Source: Tychonema sp. LEGE 06208 (GTDB lineage Bacteria > Cyanobacteriota > Cyanobacteriia > Cyanobacteriales > Microcoleaceae). Taken from it: a stretch of 40,348 nt of DNA. Positions 6,464 to 14,345 of this stretch are shown one piece after another. Made by a program: the position numbers and the translations under genes. The stretch spans positions 1 to 40,348 of the forward strand of contig NZ_JADEWT010000055.1 in assembly GCF_015207505.1 (NCBI RefSeq), written 5' to 3'. A model generated the notes under the pieces. That model was given only the letters and a program-made list of their open reading frames with translations, had not been told where the DNA came from and made no database searches. Numbering within the stretch: the first letter of the stretch is position 1; every line of letters begins with the position of its first letter.

Positions 6464-8983
6464 ATGAATTCACAACTTTCGACGTTTTGGAACTTGCCTG
6501 CCGATCGGGTGCTGACTCAGGTGAAGTCTACGCCCGCAGGTTTAAGCAGTCAGGATGCTCAACAACACCTGAGCGAATACGGCGCGAACAGTCTGAAACA
6601 AAAACAGCAATCGAACTCACTGACGCTGTTGCTCAACCAGTTTAAGAGTCCGATTATCTTGATTCTGATTTTTGCTGCTGTGCTGTCGATCTTTCTGAAA
6701 GATGCGGCAGATGCGATCATCATTTTGGCGATCGTCCTAATTAGCGGATTCTTAGGATTTTGGCAAGAACGGGGAGCGAGAAATGCTGTTGAGAAGCTCC
6801 TGGCTTTGGTGCAAGTAAAAGCCACGGTGTTGCGGGATGGTAAATCTCAAGAAATTCCCAATGAACAGGTGGTTCCGGGTGACATTGTGTTGCTTAATGC
6901 TGGCGATAGCATTCCCGGTGACTGTCTGATTCTGGAGTCGAAAGATTTGTCGGTGAATGAAGCGGCGCTGACTGGGGAAACCTATCCGGCTGACAAACTC
7001 AGCGGTGTTCTGCCCGCAGAAACCGATCTGGGTAAGCGCACTAACATCCTTTATATGGGTACCAATGTCATCAGCGGTACTGGCAAAGCAGTGGTGGTGC
7101 ATACCGGAAAGGAAACTGAGTTTGGTAAGGTATCGGAACGATTGAAACTTAGGCCGCCGGAAACCGAATTTGAAGCGGGACTCACCAAATTTGGCTACTT
7201 TCTGATGGAGGTGACGCTGATTCTGGTTGTCCTGATTTTTGCGGCAAATGTTTACCTGAAACGCCCGGTTTTGGAATCATTTCTATTTTCCCTAGCGCTG
7301 GCGGTTGGCCTGACTCCTCAACTTCTACCTGCCATTGTCAGCCTCAATTTGTCTCGCGGCGCTAAGCAAATGGCGAAAAAGCAGGTGATTGTGAAGCGGT
7401 TGGCTGCGATCGAGAATTTTGGCAGTATGAACGTGTTTTGTACGGATAAGACGGGTACGCTGACGGAAGGGGAGGTGAAAATTCACTCGGCGGTTGATGT
7501 GGATGGCAAGGAGAGCGATCGGGTTTTGCTCTACGCTTATTTGAATGCTGCATCTGAATCTGGCTATGTAAATCCGATCGACCAAGCGATTCGTCAACAC
7601 AAGACATTTGACATCTCTGCCTATCAAAAGCTCGATGAAGTGCCCTACGATTTCAACCGCAAACGCTTAAGCATCCTGTTTAAACAAGAGAATACGCATC
7701 TAATTGTCACCAAAGGAGCACTCAAAAATATTCTGGATGTCTGCTCAACGGTAGAGACGGTTGAGGGGAAAACGATCGACATTGCGCCGCAGCAGGACAA
7801 GATTCAACAACGCGCTGAAGAATTGGGCAGCAAAGGATTTCGAGTATTGGGAGTTGCTTACCGCAATTGCGATCGCGATTCCTTCAGCAAAGACGATGAA
7901 ACGAACATGACATTTATGGGCTATCTTGCCCTGTTCGATCCACCAAAAGCAGGTATTGCTGACACCCTCCAAGAATTGATAGCCCTGGGAATCACCCCGA
8001 AGATGATTACGGGGGATAGTCGGGCTGTGGCGATCAGTATCATTCAACAGATAGGACTACCCAAACCAAAGGTTTTGACTGGTGCCGAGCTCCAAAAACT
8101 CAGTGATGAAGCGCTACTTCATCGTGTTGGAGAAACCAATGTCTTTGCTGAAGTTGAGCCGAATCAAAAAGAGCGGATCATCATCGCGCTCAAAAAAGCG
8201 GGGAATGTGGTTGGCTATCTCGGAGACGGTATTAACGATGCCTCGGCGCTTCATGCTGCGGATGTGGGCATTTCCGTTGAGAGTGCGGTTGATGTGGCGA
8301 AGGAAGCAGCCGACATTGTGCTGATGGAAAAAGACCTAAATGTTTTGGTTGAGGGTGTGAAGGAAGGACGGGTGACGTTTGCTAATACGCTTAAATACGT
8401 GTTTATGGCAACGAGCGCTAATTTCGGCAATATGTTCAGCATGGCAGGCATTTCTCTGTTTTTACCCTTTTTGCCGCTACTGCCCAGTCAGATTTTGCTC
8501 ACAAACCTGTTGACTGATTTTCCTGAAATGACGATCGCCACGGATCGCGTAGACAAGGAATTGGTAAACAAACCCCGCCGCATGGATATCAAGTTCATCC
8601 GCAAATTTATGTTGGTGTTTGGTTTACTCAGTTCAGTCTTTGATTATCTGACGTTTGGAGCATTAATATTTCTGCTGCACGCCAACGAGGCGCAATTCCG
8701 AACTGGTTGGTTTATGGAATCGGTGATTTCTGCATCCATGATTGTGCTGGTGATTCGGACGCGGCAGTCGATTCTCGCGAGCAAGCCGGGAAAGTATTTG
8801 TTGATGGCCACGATCGCGATCGTCATGATTACACTCTTCCTTCCCTATACTCCGCTTGCAAGTTTACTGGGATTTCAATCTTTGCCGCTCGAATTCCTGT
8901 TGGTACTGGCAGCAATTGTCGGACTTTACATCCTCTGTGCAGAAACTGTTAAACGAGTTTTCTATCAACACATCCACTCTTGA
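6464..8983 (+). CDS. mgtA: MgtA-like P-type (P3B) Mg2+-transporting ATPase
   Basis: This 839-residue P-type ATPase has the full domain order: N-terminal cation-ATPase domain, actuator domain with TGET (about 170), phosphorylation domain with Asp328 in CTDKTGT, MITGDS, and hinge motif GDGINDASAL. About ten membrane segments are predicted. The TM4 motif LTPQLLP followed by a K(Q)VIVKRLAAIENFG stretch, and the C-terminal LLPSQILLTNLLTD/FMLVFGLLSSVFDYLTF, match the MgtA/MgtB class and not Ca2+ or heavy-metal pumps, so Mg2+ import is the likely role. ATG 6464 is preferred over the in-frame TTG at 6449, which lies inside a dispersed repeat. A GST gene follows after 48 bp. A leader riboswitch was not seen. 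Confidence 0.85.
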   Translation: MNSQLSTFWNLPADRVLTQVKSTPAGLSSQDAQQHLSEYGANSLKQKQQSNSLTLLLNQFKSPIILILIFAAVLSIFLKDAADAIIILAIVLISGFLGFWQERGARNAVEKLLALVQVKATVLRDGKSQEIPNEQVVPGDIVLLNAGDSIPGDCLILESKDLSVNEAALTGETYPADKLSGVLPAETDLGKRTNILYMGTNVISGTGKAVVVHTGKETEFGKVSERLKLRPPETEFEAGLTKFGYFLMEVTLILVVLIFAANVYLKRPVLESFLFSLALAVGLTPQLLPAIVSLNLSRGAKQMAKKQVIVKRLAAIENFGSMNVFCTDKTGTLTEGEVKIHSAVDVDGKESDRVLLYAYLNAASESGYVNPIDQAIRQHKTFDISAYQKLDEVPYDFNRKRLSILFKQENTHLIVTKGALKNILDVCSTVETVEGKTIDIAPQQDKIQQRAEELGSKGFRVLGVAYRNCDRDSFSKDDETNMTFMGYLALFDPPKAGIADTLQELIALGITPKMITGDSRAVAISIIQQIGLPKPKVLTGAELQKLSDEALLHRVGETNVFAEVEPNQKERIIIALKKAGNVVGYLGDGINDASALHAADVGISVESAVDVAKEAADIVLMEKDLNVLVEGVKEGRVTFANTLKYVFMATSANFGNMFSMAGISLFLPFLPLLPSQILLTNLLTDFPEMTIATDRVDKELVNKPRRMDIKFIRKFMLVFGLLSSVFDYLTFGALIFLLHANEAQFRTGWFMESVISASMIVLVIRTRQSILASKPGKYLLMATIAIVMITLFLPYTPLASLLGFQSLPLEFLLVLAAIVGLYILCAETVKRVFYQHIHS

Positions 8984-9031
8984 CAATTCACAATTCACCG
9001 CATCAATCCCTTGTAAGCTAAGAATAAAAAC

Positions 9032-9703
9032 ATGATTACTGTCCACCATTTGAACAACTCTCGCTCCCAGCGAGTGCTCTGGCTGCTAGAGGAACTCGAC
9101 CTAGAGTATCAAGTCAAGCGCTACGAGCGCGATCCGAAAACAATGCTCGCTCCCGCGTCGCTGCGTGCAGTGCATCCACTCGGCAAGTCTCCCGTGATTA
9201 CCGATGGTGCGCTGACTCTGGCTGAATCCGGTGCGATCGTCGAATACTTAGTTGACCGTTACGGTGGCGGACGACTCGCTCCAGAGCTTGGCACGCCGGA
9301 ACGGTTGCGATACATCTACTGGCTGCATTATGCTGAAGGCTCTGCGATGCCCCCGCTACTGTTGAAGCTAGTCTTTGACCAAATCGAAACAAGTCCGATG
9401 CCGTTTTTCGCTCGACCCATCGCGCGGGCAATTGTGGCTCGCGTCAATAAATCGTTCATTGAGCCTCAAATCGCACTGCATCTGGGTTATCTAGAAGCAG
9501 AACTTGAGAAAAGCTTATGGTTTGTTGGTAGTGAGTTCACCGCAGCCGATATTCAGATGAGCTTTCCATTGGAGGCGGCCACTGTACGGGCAGGGTTGGA
9601 CAGCAGCCGACCGAAACTGATGGGCTTTCTCGATCGCATTCACGCGCGTCCCGCATACCGCCGTGCATTAGAACGTGGCGGGGCCTACGATCTGCTGAAT
9701 TAA
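9032..9703 (+). CDS. gst: Glutathione S-transferase family protein
   Basis: At 223 residues it has the standard GST length. The N-terminal thioredoxin-like domain (1-80) begins VHHLNNSRSQRVLWLLEEL and contains the cis-proline HPLGKSPVI and the glutathione-contact motif LAESGAIVEYL. The helical C-terminal domain (90-215) carries SLWFVGSEFTAADIQMSFPL, the conserved N-capping/hydrophobic-staple region. It probably conjugates glutathione to electrophiles or handles peroxides in the cytosol; the substrate cannot be read from sequence. It lies 48 bp behind the MgtA-like ATPase on the same strand, so co-transcription is likely. A palindromic repeat element begins four bases after its stop. Confidence 0.9.
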   Translation: MITVHHLNNSRSQRVLWLLEELDLEYQVKRYERDPKTMLAPASLRAVHPLGKSPVITDGALTLAESGAIVEYLVDRYGGGRLAPELGTPERLRYIYWLHYAEGSAMPPLLLKLVFDQIETSPMPFFARPIARAIVARVNKSFIEPQIALHLGYLEAELEKSLWFVGSEFTAADIQMSFPLEAATVRAGLDSSRPKLMGFLDRIHARPAYRRALERGGAYDLLN

Positions 9704-9706
9704 ACG

Positions 9707-9829
9707 GTTTATACCCTTTCAAGCGAAAGATGAGGTACTGTCGGCCAAACCGGCCAAACCGGCCAAACCGGCCAAACCGGCCAAACCGGCCAAACCGGGC
9801 ATACCTCACTTTTTTGAGAAAGGCTATAT
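9707..9829. repeat. inverted-repeat element with 9-bp tandem core (family A, copy 1)
   Basis: The left arm (9710-9738, TATACCCTTTC...GATGAGGTAC) is the inverse of the right arm (9799-9829, ATACCTCAC...GAGAAAGGCTATAT). Between them is CGGCCAAAC repeated six times exactly (9742-9795) plus a partial unit. Related arms with different cores occur at 15631-15751 and 20200-20299, and a right arm at 10290-10337. The element starts four bases after the GST stop, so it may also end that transcript. Confidence 0.8.
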
Positions 9830-10127
9830 CGCGGATGTAAACCACCAAGTCAGTAAGGAGATTGCAAAACCTAACACCCTGATTGGACGATAAAACCTAA
9901 CCGAAATACGGGACAGGACTAGGACTAAATCGGGTAAGAAGGCAAGCAAGAAGAGGCTTAGAGTCAATCGAAATAAACCTAAATAGTCTTAGGCCGAATT
10001 GCATGGGTATATTGACTACAAAACCCATCTAAATGGTTCGTTAGTAACGAAAGTTCCGGCTCATTACACATCGAAAAGTTGTCCTAAATGTGGACATACT
10101 TCGGATACTAATAGGTCGAATAAAAGG
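9825..10127 (+). pseudogene. decayed tnpB fragment
   Basis: One continuous frame reproduces about 100 residues of the tnpB at 710-1951, from ADVNHQ (its residue 268) to the first half of the zinc ribbon (SCPKCGHTSD). Nonsense codons interrupt it: TAA replaces the catalytic Glu of GLENL, and TAG codons fall around the KWSYSELHGY region. No frameshift is needed, and DNA identity to the intact copy is high by eye. Both ends of the gene are missing: the left border is the arm of one repeat element and the right border is a second repeat block. It is a dead relic of the same transposon family. Confidence 0.88.
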
Positions 10128-10337
10128 CAAACAGGGCATTGGGCGGAGCGAAGCGGAGGGATTGGGCGAGCGCGAAGCGGAGGGATTGGGAATTGGGAAT
10201 TGGGCGAGCGCGAAGCGGAGGGATTGGGCGAGCGCGAAGCGGAGGGATTGGGCAAACAGGGCATCTTGCCCGAAGAGCGAAGTCGAAGGCTGGGCTATGG
10301 GCATACCTCACCACGCTTGAGAACCGCTATAAATGCA
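10127..10337. repeat. 24-bp repeat block ending in a family A right arm (copy 4)
   Basis: A unit beginning ATTGGGCGAGCGCGAAGC occurs at 10161-10184, 10199-10222 and 10223-10246, with a 23-bp variant at 10138-10160. Two heptamers ATTGGGA (10185-10198) interrupt the series. GGCAAACAGGGCAT flanks the block on both sides (10127-10140 and 10251-10264). The segment 10298-10337 (GGGCATACCTCAC...GAGAACCGCTATA) is a family A right arm, but no left arm is present. The same 24-bp unit appears once inside the family A copy at 15693-15716. Confidence 0.75.
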
Positions 10338-10352
10338 CTTGGTAGATGAAAC

Positions 10353-10394
10353 GCCTGCTTACTTGGTACACCGAAGTGCACCAAGTAAGCAGGC
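10353..10394. terminator. 15-bp perfect inverted repeat after the ABC transporter
   Basis: GCCTGCTTACTTGGT (10353-10367) is exactly complementary to ACCAAGTAAGCAGGC (10380-10394), with a 12-nt loop. It lies 14 bp beyond the stop of the minus-strand ABC exporter gene. No T-run follows, so termination is plausible but not canonical. Confidence 0.5.
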
Positions 10395-10407
10395 TAAGCC
10401 CAAATCC

Positions 10408-12228
10408 CTAATTCAATAATTCGCCGGTTTCTTGCAGGGAGTGCAGGCGGCGGTAAATGCCTTGTTGCTTCAAGAGTTCGTCGTGGCTACCAATTTCAAC
10501 GATTTTACCGCCGTCTAATACAACGATCGCATCGGCTTCGCGAATTGTACTCAGTCGGTGGGCGATAATTATGGTGGTGCGCGTACCCAAAATATTTTGC
10601 ATGGCTAGTTGGATCGATCGCTCCGATTCATAATCCAAACTAGAAGTAGCTTCGTCAAAGATTAACACGTCCGGCTCCACCAACAAAGCCCTAGCAATTC
10701 CCAACCGCTGCCGCTGACCGCCGGACAAACGCATTCCCCGCTCCCCGACAACGGTATAGTAACCTTGGGGCAACAAGCCGACAAACTCGTCTACTCTGGC
10801 GATGCGACAAGCTTCCTTAACTTGCTCAAAAGTTGCTTTCCGGTTGCCGTAAATCAAATTTTCCAAGAGAGTACCGTTAAATACGTCTACTTCTTGATGC
10901 ACGATGGCTAAACGCTTGCGGTAGCGAGTCACGTCTAAGCTACAAATGTCCTCGCCGTCGATCAGAATGCGCCCGGAATTAAGCTCGAAATACCGAAACA
11001 GCAGTTTAACTAATGTTGATTTCCCCGAACCCGATCGCCCGACTAATGCTACAGTCTGGCGGGGATGAATTAATAAATTTACATCCTGCAAAACCGGCTT
11101 TTGGCGATCGTACCCGAATGTCAGCCCGCAAAATTCGATTTTGCCAGTAAATTTATAGGGCGATGCCGATACAGCATTTTCCGTTGCTAAATTGCCTGCA
11201 TCTACACCGTCTGGCAATTGCATAAACTCGTGAAACCGGATCATTGAAGAATAGCGGCGGGCCAATAATTCGGCGATAATGCTAATCGGACGCAGTTGGG
11301 AATAGGCCATGCTTGCTAAGGTGTAAACCGTAACAAAATATCCCAGAGATATCTGGCCGGCGACTGTTGCTGCCAAACTAAAACCGAGAACTGAAAACAG
11401 GCAAAACTGGACGATGGTCTGCTGGTATGTCCCCAGGATGACGTATCCTTTGTGAATGCGGTTAACTACTACTTTCAATTCGCGATCGAGTCTGGTTGTT
11501 TGTCTTTTTAGTTCGTCTGTTTCCGTCGCAAATGCTTTGACTGTTTTGATGTTGGTAATAATTTCTGAGTTGCGGCTTTCGGTATTTTCGATGTATTCAT
11601 CCAAAATTGCTTCGCGCTGAGTGACTTGTCGGAGGCTTTGGAGGGTGAAACTGAGGATAAAGAGGAAGGAAACCAAAATTAATAAGCCGATGCGCCATTC
11701 AATTAACCAGATAACTGCAAAGATGCCGATTAAGCGCACGACTTCGGGGATGAATTCACCGGCAATTTCTGGGTAAGTCCAAGTGTGGTTGGCGATGCCT
11801 TTGGCGATGCGGCTGGCAATCCGTCCGGCGTTGTTTTCGTCGTAGAATTCTAGGGGTAAGGTGAGGATTTTGCCGATCGCTCCTTTCATTCGATCGCGCC
11901 GCGCTGTTAATGGTAGCGCCCAGTGGAACCAATTTCCCACCCAAGGCTGTATGGGTGCTTTGGCGACTGTTACGATAAAAATCAAGCCCAGCAAGACGGA
12001 TAAGGATAATATTTTGCTTGGTGACTGCTGGGTAAGTGAGGCGATCGCTGCGATCGATTTTTGCGTTATTGTATCTGTAGGTCGATCGGACAATACGTTT
12101 AAGATTTGCCCGATCGCGTAGGGTACGGCTAAATCTGCGATCGCAAACAGGCTGGATGCACCGATGCTCAGAACCGAGGTTTTCCAGTAATTGTTGTAGT
12201 ATTTGATGATGTCCTGAAAGCTTGCCAT
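10408..12228 (-). CDS. ABC exporter, fused permease and ATPase
   Basis: A 606-residue half-transporter of the type I exporter (MsbA/McjD-like) class. It contains a six-helix membrane domain (about 1-330) and a C-terminal nucleotide-binding domain: Walker A GRSGSGKST (398-406), signature LSGGQ (501-505), Walker B VLIFDE (521-526), and H-loop His557 in IAHRLS. All ATPase motifs are intact; it should work as a homodimer exporting a lipid, peptide or hydrophobic compound. The substrate cannot be inferred, since no peptidase domain or biosynthetic cluster is nearby. ATG 12228 (MASFQDI) is preferred; an upstream in-frame TTG at 12258 would add 10 residues. Confidence 0.88.
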   Translation of the reverse strand: MASFQDIIKYYNNYWKTSVLSIGASSLFAIADLAVPYAIGQILNVLSDRPTDTITQKSIAAIASLTQQSPSKILSLSVLLGLIFIVTVAKAPIQPWVGNWFHWALPLTARRDRMKGAIGKILTLPLEFYDENNAGRIASRIAKGIANHTWTYPEIAGEFIPEVVRLIGIFAVIWLIEWRIGLLILVSFLFILSFTLQSLRQVTQREAILDEYIENTESRNSEIITNIKTVKAFATETDELKRQTTRLDRELKVVVNRIHKGYVILGTYQQTIVQFCLFSVLGFSLAATVAGQISLGYFVTVYTLASMAYSQLRPISIIAELLARRYSSMIRFHEFMQLPDGVDAGNLATENAVSASPYKFTGKIEFCGLTFGYDRQKPVLQDVNLLIHPRQTVALVGRSGSGKSTLVKLLFRYFELNSGRILIDGEDICSLDVTRYRKRLAIVHQEVDVFNGTLLENLIYGNRKATFEQVKEACRIARVDEFVGLLPQGYYTVVGERGMRLSGGQRQRLGIARALLVEPDVLIFDEATSSLDYESERSIQLAMQNILGTRTTIIIAHRLSTIREADAIVVLDGGKIVEIGSHDELLKQQGIYRRLHSLQETGELLN

Positions 12229-12528
12229 AAATTTCTTGTGAGATACAACCCCTTCCAAACACTTGAGTTTGATAATTGCGCGCGATGGCGACAGAACTAC
12301 AATTATACTACAAAAGTAGTCGGCGGGGGAAATCTATGGGATAACAGCAGATAGGCTCAGCTAACTCAGGAGTGCGATCGCTGATTTGGCATAAATATGA
12401 TGGGGAAGGGCGATCGATCTGCTGCACTCGATAGATCGCCCGCGATGATATTTCAAGCGTTGATGCAGCAACAGGAAACCACAGATTAACGTTCCTTGAC
12501 GCAGATAGTTTCCCCAAGAGCGATCGAA

Positions 12529-12990
12529 TTAATGCAATGCCGAACTCAGTTGTGGTGTCGCAGAAGTCCTTGTACTTGTAGTTTTGGGCAACAATTGATT
12601 TAGCGCATCGCACAAGTATTTTTTCACGGTGTCCCTGCTTGCACCCACGCCACTGGGAATGGTAAAAATCATCTCGACAGTTAACAGATTGCCATCCTCT
12701 GAGGCAAATACATCGATCGGCAAAGCGCGCTGAAAAGCTGTTGCGGGATTTTCTGCTTTCATCACACCCATGCTGACATCAGTGCTGACAGTCTTGATCC
12801 CCTCGCGGGCTAAAATGGGTCGCAATTGCGAAAATGCTTTTTCTACTGATAATCCCTCAACCTGAACCCGCGCCGAAAAGGCAGCACCACTGAGAAAGTC
12901 GCCTTTTTTTTGAAAGCTTTCCTCGCAGGTTGCGGCCACAGCGGGGCTAGCTAAACACATGAGAGCAAACGTCAAGAAAATCGATCGCAT
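12529..12990 (-). CDS. Secreted protein of unknown function
   Basis: This 153-residue protein has a clear Sec signal peptide (MRSIFLTFALMCLASPAVAA, cleavage around residue 20), so it is exported to the periplasm or beyond. The mature part has two cysteines (Cys22 and another in KKYLCDAL) that could form a disulfide, a repeated VQVEGLSVEKAFSQL/GVMKAENPATAFQR pattern suggesting a compact alpha/beta fold, and a Ser/Thr-rich C-terminal tail. I do not recognise the family. It is separated from the ABC exporter by 300 bp and is probably transcribed alone. The coding bias and signal peptide support a real gene. Confidence 0.7.
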   Translation of the reverse strand: MRSIFLTFALMCLASPAVAATCEESFQKKGDFLSGAAFSARVQVEGLSVEKAFSQLRPILAREGIKTVSTDVSMGVMKAENPATAFQRALPIDVFASEDGNLLTVEMIFTIPSGVGASRDTVKKYLCDALNQLLPKTTSTRTSATPQLSSALH

Positions 12991-13162
12991 AATATTAAGT
13001 TACAAGTATAAAAGCCTCATCAAGCTCAGGATAAGCACCACATAAGAGTTTGGCAAGTGCTGTCTGAGGGCAAAAAAATATAGAAGACAGAATTTGCTGA
13101 AAATTCTGCCTTCTGAGCAATGCTTTCTAATTCTTAGGTTCTCAGTGCTGGAGGCGCGCGAA

Positions 13163-13234
13163 CTCAAAAACCCGGTTCCTGCCTCAAGTATCTCCCGAAT
13201 CTATCGACGATTTTTCTGAGAAACCGGGTTTTTG
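13163..13234. repeat. inverted repeat, AAACCGGGTTT family, copy 2
   Basis: CAAAAACCCGGTT (13164-13176) is complementary to AAACCGGGTTTTTG (13221-13234) across a 44-bp spacer. The arm sequence is the same as at 3116-3182, but the spacer differs. It lies between two minus-strand genes, 26 bp past the stop of the 46-residue protein, and ends in a T-run, so it may terminate that gene. Confidence 0.6.
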
Positions 13235-13259
13235 CATAAGTCCTAGTTCTATGCGCCTG

Positions 13260-13400
13260 TTAGCTGAAGGCGTAGGCTGATTGCATCGCCCACCAGATCA
13301 GGAAGCCGATGCCGCTGCCAATGACGATCGCCGAAAGCCCGATCGCGATCGGGCTGTCAGCTCCTTTGAACTTCATGATTCCGCGATTTAAGTCTGACAT
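13260..13400 (-). CDS. 46-residue single-span membrane protein
   Basis: Starting at ATG 13400 the product is 46 residues: a polar head (MSDLNRGIMKFKGADSP) and one hydrophobic span (about 18-40) ending in SAYAFS. GGGAGA lies about nine bases upstream, a good ribosome binding site, and decides this start over the longer frame. The shape resembles the small one-helix subunits of thylakoid complexes, but I could not match it to a named photosystem, cytochrome b6f or NDH subunit, so no function is assigned. It is flanked downstream by a palindromic repeat with a T-run. Confidence 0.65.
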   Translation of the reverse strand: MSDLNRGIMKFKGADSPIAIGLSAIVIGSGIGFLIWWAMQSAYAFS

Positions 13401-13571
13401 GAGCAGTGTTCTCCCACGATTGCAGCTTGATTGTAGCCTTGCCTTGGGCGGATGACGGTTAAAAGCACTGCAATTACTGATTTTTTTAACAATCAAGCTG
13501 CTGCAAATTCAGGCGGGGCGCGGCCCGGCGCGCTGTCTGAAGTGTCTGAAAAAAAAACTTACAAAAAAGAC

Positions 13572-13600
13572 TTGACAAATTCGGAGAATTGAGACATTAT
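13572..13600 (+). promoter_or_regulatory. sigma70-type promoter of tRNA-Gly
   Basis: TTGACA (13572-13577) is followed after 17 bp by CATTAT (13595-13600). The tRNA begins 20 bp further on. The -35 matches consensus perfectly and the -10 matches at four of six positions; a TATAGT at 13598 is an alternative -10 with 20-bp spacing. Confidence 0.65.
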
Positions 13601-13619
13601 AGTTAAGACCGCAGGAAAT

Positions 13620-13691
13620 GCGGGTGTGGCTCAGTGGTAGAGCGTCACCTTGCCAAGGTGAATGTCGCGCGTTCGAATCGCGTCACCCGCT
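13620..13691 (+). tRNA. trnG-GCC: tRNA-Gly (anticodon GCC)
   Basis: The cloverleaf is complete: acceptor GCGGGTG/CACCCGC, D stem GCTC/GAGC, anticodon stem TCACC/GGTGA with loop TTGCCAA (GCC), and T stem GCGCG/CGCGT with loop TTCGAAT. The discriminator is T and no CCA is encoded. A strong promoter lies directly upstream. Confidence 0.96.
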
Positions 13692-13936
13692 TTAGAAGAT
13701 GGAAAAAATCAACAAAATGCAAAAGTATCAAAAGAAACTATTTGGTATACTCCCAGAAATGGTTGAAAATACCTAAGTTAGTGGTACAATTGAGTCCAGA
13801 ACTTGCAAGTCAAAATTGCTGGTCTAGCTTCGGCTAGAAACAAGCAGTTGAAAGCCTCTGGCAGAATTGACAAGCTTGATAAAGTGGATATGTTAACGAT
13901 TATTTTTGCAAAAACGCTTTTTTTATCCGATCGCTC

Positions 13937-14341
13937 GTGCCATCCCAAAAAGCTCAAAAAATTGACTTAAACGATGAGTACCCGTGCCCTTGCCGGCGCA
14001 AGGGTCGTCTCGTACCCATAACGCTGACAGAAGCCTTTGGCTGCAACCGCTGTCAGCAAATATTTGTATTGGACGAAAGCGGACAGGTGATCGAACAACT
14101 ATCAACAAACTATCCTTACAAGCAGGCTTGGCGCTGGACGGGGAAGCAATGGAACAGAGCGAATCCGGGTTTGAAAACCCACTACTTGCCACTGGCGCTA
14201 GGGATGATTTTGGTCCCGCTAGTGATTTGGTTGCCCCTGGCGCTGAACTCGCCCGGGCCGAATGTGATTCTGTGGGCAATGGTCGCCGTGCTGCTAGCAA
14301 TGCTGCCGGCACTGATGGTATGGCTGGCTTACAGGCGTTAG
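13937..14341 (+). CDS. Small membrane protein with N-terminal zinc ribbon
   Basis: The 134-residue product starts at GTG 13937 (MPSQKAQK). The N-terminal part has two paired-cysteine knuckles, CPC (about 17-19) and CNRC (about 36-39), which look like a zinc ribbon. The C-terminal half has two hydrophobic helices (about 82-103 and 109-130). I know no named function for this architecture. The gene ends 4 bp before the ProA-like gene and is on the same strand, so the two are very likely translated from one transcript. A TTGACA at 13867-13872 could be part of its promoter. No clear ribosome binding site precedes the GTG. Confidence 0.72.
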   Translation: MPSQKAQKIDLNDEYPCPCRRKGRLVPITLTEAFGCNRCQQIFVLDESGQVIEQLSTNYPYKQAWRWTGKQWNRANPGLKTHYLPLALGMILVPLVIWLPLALNSPGPNVILWAMVAVLLAMLPALMVWLAYRR

Positions 14342-14345
14342 TTAA

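Noticed and set aside
9537-9848. Minus-strand frame encoding repeated RFG tripeptides
   Set aside because: It is the translation of the CGGCCAAAC tandem repeat and overlaps the GST gene; the repeat is the feature.
10041-10349. Several overlapping frames rich in Gly/Ala/Arg on both strands
   Set aside because: They are readings of the 24-bp repeat block and the tnpB relic.
13634-13837. 67-codon frame over the tRNA-Gly region
   Set aside because: It overlaps a clear tRNA gene and has no coding features.
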